A stretch of DNA of 17,968 nt from Stramenopiles sp. TOSAG23-2 (taxonomy: Eukaryota > Sar), in NCBI GenBank assembly GCA_900128395.1, contig LT649614.1:1-17968 (forward strand), written 5' to 3'. The number at the start of each line of letters is the position of its first letter. The first letter of the stretch is position 1. The notes under the pieces were generated by a model, which did no database searches, had not been told where the DNA came from, and saw only the letters and a list, made by a program, of their open reading frames with translations. The position numbers were made by a program, and so were the translations under genes. Shown here piece by piece: positions 17,401-17,968 of the stretch.

Positions 17401-17968
17401 CGTTCGTGGTGGCATAAAGGACGATTAACAGAGGAATTAAATGATCACGTTTGAAATATGATGCATAATGCAGCAAATTCCATTGTGAATTTGAACTTTT
17501 CCATACTAAACTTTTTTCTTTATTTAATTTGTACAGGTAATATACTAGATCGACAGTAGCACCTTTCCATACAGCGAAAGAAATTGGTATAAAACCTGAT
17601 TTATTTGTAGGTTTAGATAAGAGCATGATTTCTTGTCCTGCTGGGAGTAGCGTTTTTACATGCTCAACAGTTGTTTGTTGCCATGCCTCTTCAATTTGGG
17701 AGTGCAAAGTCTGTATCATTGTGTATTGATTTTTTATTGATGCGATGGTGCTAATACCATCATCATTGATTGTGGATGGTTTGGCAGAAAGTGTTTTTAT
17801 GGAACGCATAAGTTTTTTGAGATGGCCTTTTTTTGTTATACTGCGTTGTATAGGATGGGGAGTGTTAGTTTGTAAAACGAAAACATAAAAACATGGAAAC
17901 AATATTGATCTAACTTACCCTGCTTCTTTTAAATCATTTTCTTCCATCGAGATAATAATTTCTAAATC
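14461..17968 (-). CDS. SAM-ankyrin-coiled coil-SAM-protein kinase-FYVE protein, 5' end beyond the right edge
   Basis: Visible exons: 17968-17919; from 17840 to a junction near 16800; from near 16755 to 14461. Removing the 78-base intron and a 46-base interruption gives 1127 codons in one frame. In visible-residue numbering: C-terminal half of a SAM domain (1-35, MEENDLKEAGITKKGH); about three ankyrin-like repeats (95-180, WNLLHYASYF, NKGKTPLQLAND); E/K/Q-rich coiled coil (208-355); second SAM (358-415, GYEDL, GIVKSGHVSKL); protein kinase (about 440-745) with VAK Lys475, catalytic loop GDVKPGN (Asp573, Lys575, Asn578), metal Asp594 in DFD, SPE and DVFIFG; a conserved-looking linker (790-1025, YPYFCFCVPE); FYVE zinc finger (1056-1118) with RRHHCRKC, RICDTC and all eight Cys. 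The FYVE part predicts binding to PI3P on endosomal membranes. SAM and coiled coil predict oligomerisation. HRD is replaced by WGD and DFG by DFD, but the catalytic residues remain. Confidence 0.85.
16743..16804 (-). repeat. Two 16-base direct repeats bounding a 46-base interruption in the second SAM domain
   Basis: On the minus strand TCAAGTTTAAATTTAT occurs at 16804-16789 and again at 16758-16743, starts 46 bases apart. The upstream frame reads ...KDWLSSLNL through the first copy; the downstream frame reads SSLNLSMYYELFL through the second. Removing 46 bases fuses them into a normally spaced SAM helix. Between the copies are TTTTTCTAACG and a T-run ending in CAAG, which look like a branch point and acceptor. 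A canonical GT-AG cut would be 47 bases (frameshift) or 52 bases (in frame but two residues short). See findings. Confidence 0.75.
17841..17918 (-). other. Spliceosomal intron in the SAM-kinase-FYVE gene
   Basis: The donor is GCAGG|GTAAGTTAG and the acceptor CAACGCAG|TATAAC on the minus strand, 78 bases. Two bases of a Gly codon precede it and one follows. Joining gives MEENDLKEAGITKKGHLKK, the C-terminal half of a SAM domain, which supports the splice. An apparent ATG inside the intron (at 17902) gives an open frame into exon 2 but is not the real start. Confidence 0.8.
17919..17968 (-). CDS. Internal exon of the SAM-kinase gene at the right edge
   Basis: Fifty bases are open in the frame DLEIIISMEENDLKEAG and lead into the GTAAGT donor. 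The peptide matches the middle of a SAM domain and continues over the intron into the GITKKGHLKK helix. The exon has no start codon of its own that makes sense, because the SAM domain needs residues upstream. The gene therefore extends past the window. Confidence 0.75.

Noticed and set aside
16730-17902. A separate 390-residue ankyrin/coiled-coil gene with ATG at 17902
   Set aside because: The first residues come from intron sequence. A GTAAGT donor and CAG acceptor join a SAM-domain exon in frame, and the C-terminal residues after SSLNL are readthrough of the 46-base interruption.
1-17968. CRISPR arrays, tRNA or rRNA genes, transposons or integrated virus genes
   Set aside because: No regularly spaced repeats, tRNA-like arms with a T-loop consensus, transposase/reverse-transcriptase motifs or terminal repeats were seen by eye. 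A covariance-model and repeat search could still find weak cases.

Overview
This is a eukaryotic nuclear segment from an AT-rich protist. The evidence is GT-AG introns of about 80-110 bases with CTAAC-like branch points, asparagine runs, SHIPPO (PGPxxY) and Sfi1-type repeats typical of flagellate lineages, an ER SLC35B1-type nucleotide-sugar transporter, and a SAM/ankyrin/kinase/FYVE protein. A flagellated stramenopile (oomycete, diatom or relative) fits best, but that is inference; a chytrid or another flagellate cannot be excluded from 18 kb.

Layout, left to right. Bases 1-100 (minus) look like the first 33 codons of an acidic protein running off the left edge. At 382-1290 (minus) is a 302-residue protein with two RanBP2-type zinc fingers, an acidic/basic coiled coil and a possible ubiquitin-like C-terminal fold. 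At 1787-6956 (minus, one 109-base intron) is a 1686-residue protein with about 29 tryptophan-centred Sfi1-like repeats, a long coiled coil and a histidine-rich tail. A 1.5 kb AT-rich gap separates it from the divergent 8470-10896 (plus) gene, an 808-residue coiled-coil protein with C-terminal SHIPPO/STPGR repeats. At 11319-12006 (minus, one 106-base intron) is a 193-residue protein with an N-terminal hydrophobic signal and a body resembling a tunnelling-fold enzyme, tentatively. At 12833-14083 (plus) is an SLC35B1-family transporter. From 14461 to beyond the right edge (minus, at least two intron-like interruptions) is a large SAM-ankyrin-coiled coil-SAM-kinase-FYVE protein whose 5' end is missing.

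Two neighbours probably work in the same structure. The Sfi1-like protein (basal body/centrin fibre type) and the SHIPPO protein (axonemal type) are divergently arranged and both carry short RP-x-[ST]-A motifs in basic disordered regions. The transporter (ER) and the FYVE kinase (PI3P membranes, by family) have no visible link to them or to each other.

I see no CRISPR array, tRNA, rRNA, transposon or virus-derived gene, and no clearly new multi-gene system. The most unusual items are the 46-base interruption bounded by a 16-base direct repeat exactly inside the second SAM domain of the kinase gene, and that gene's domain architecture.
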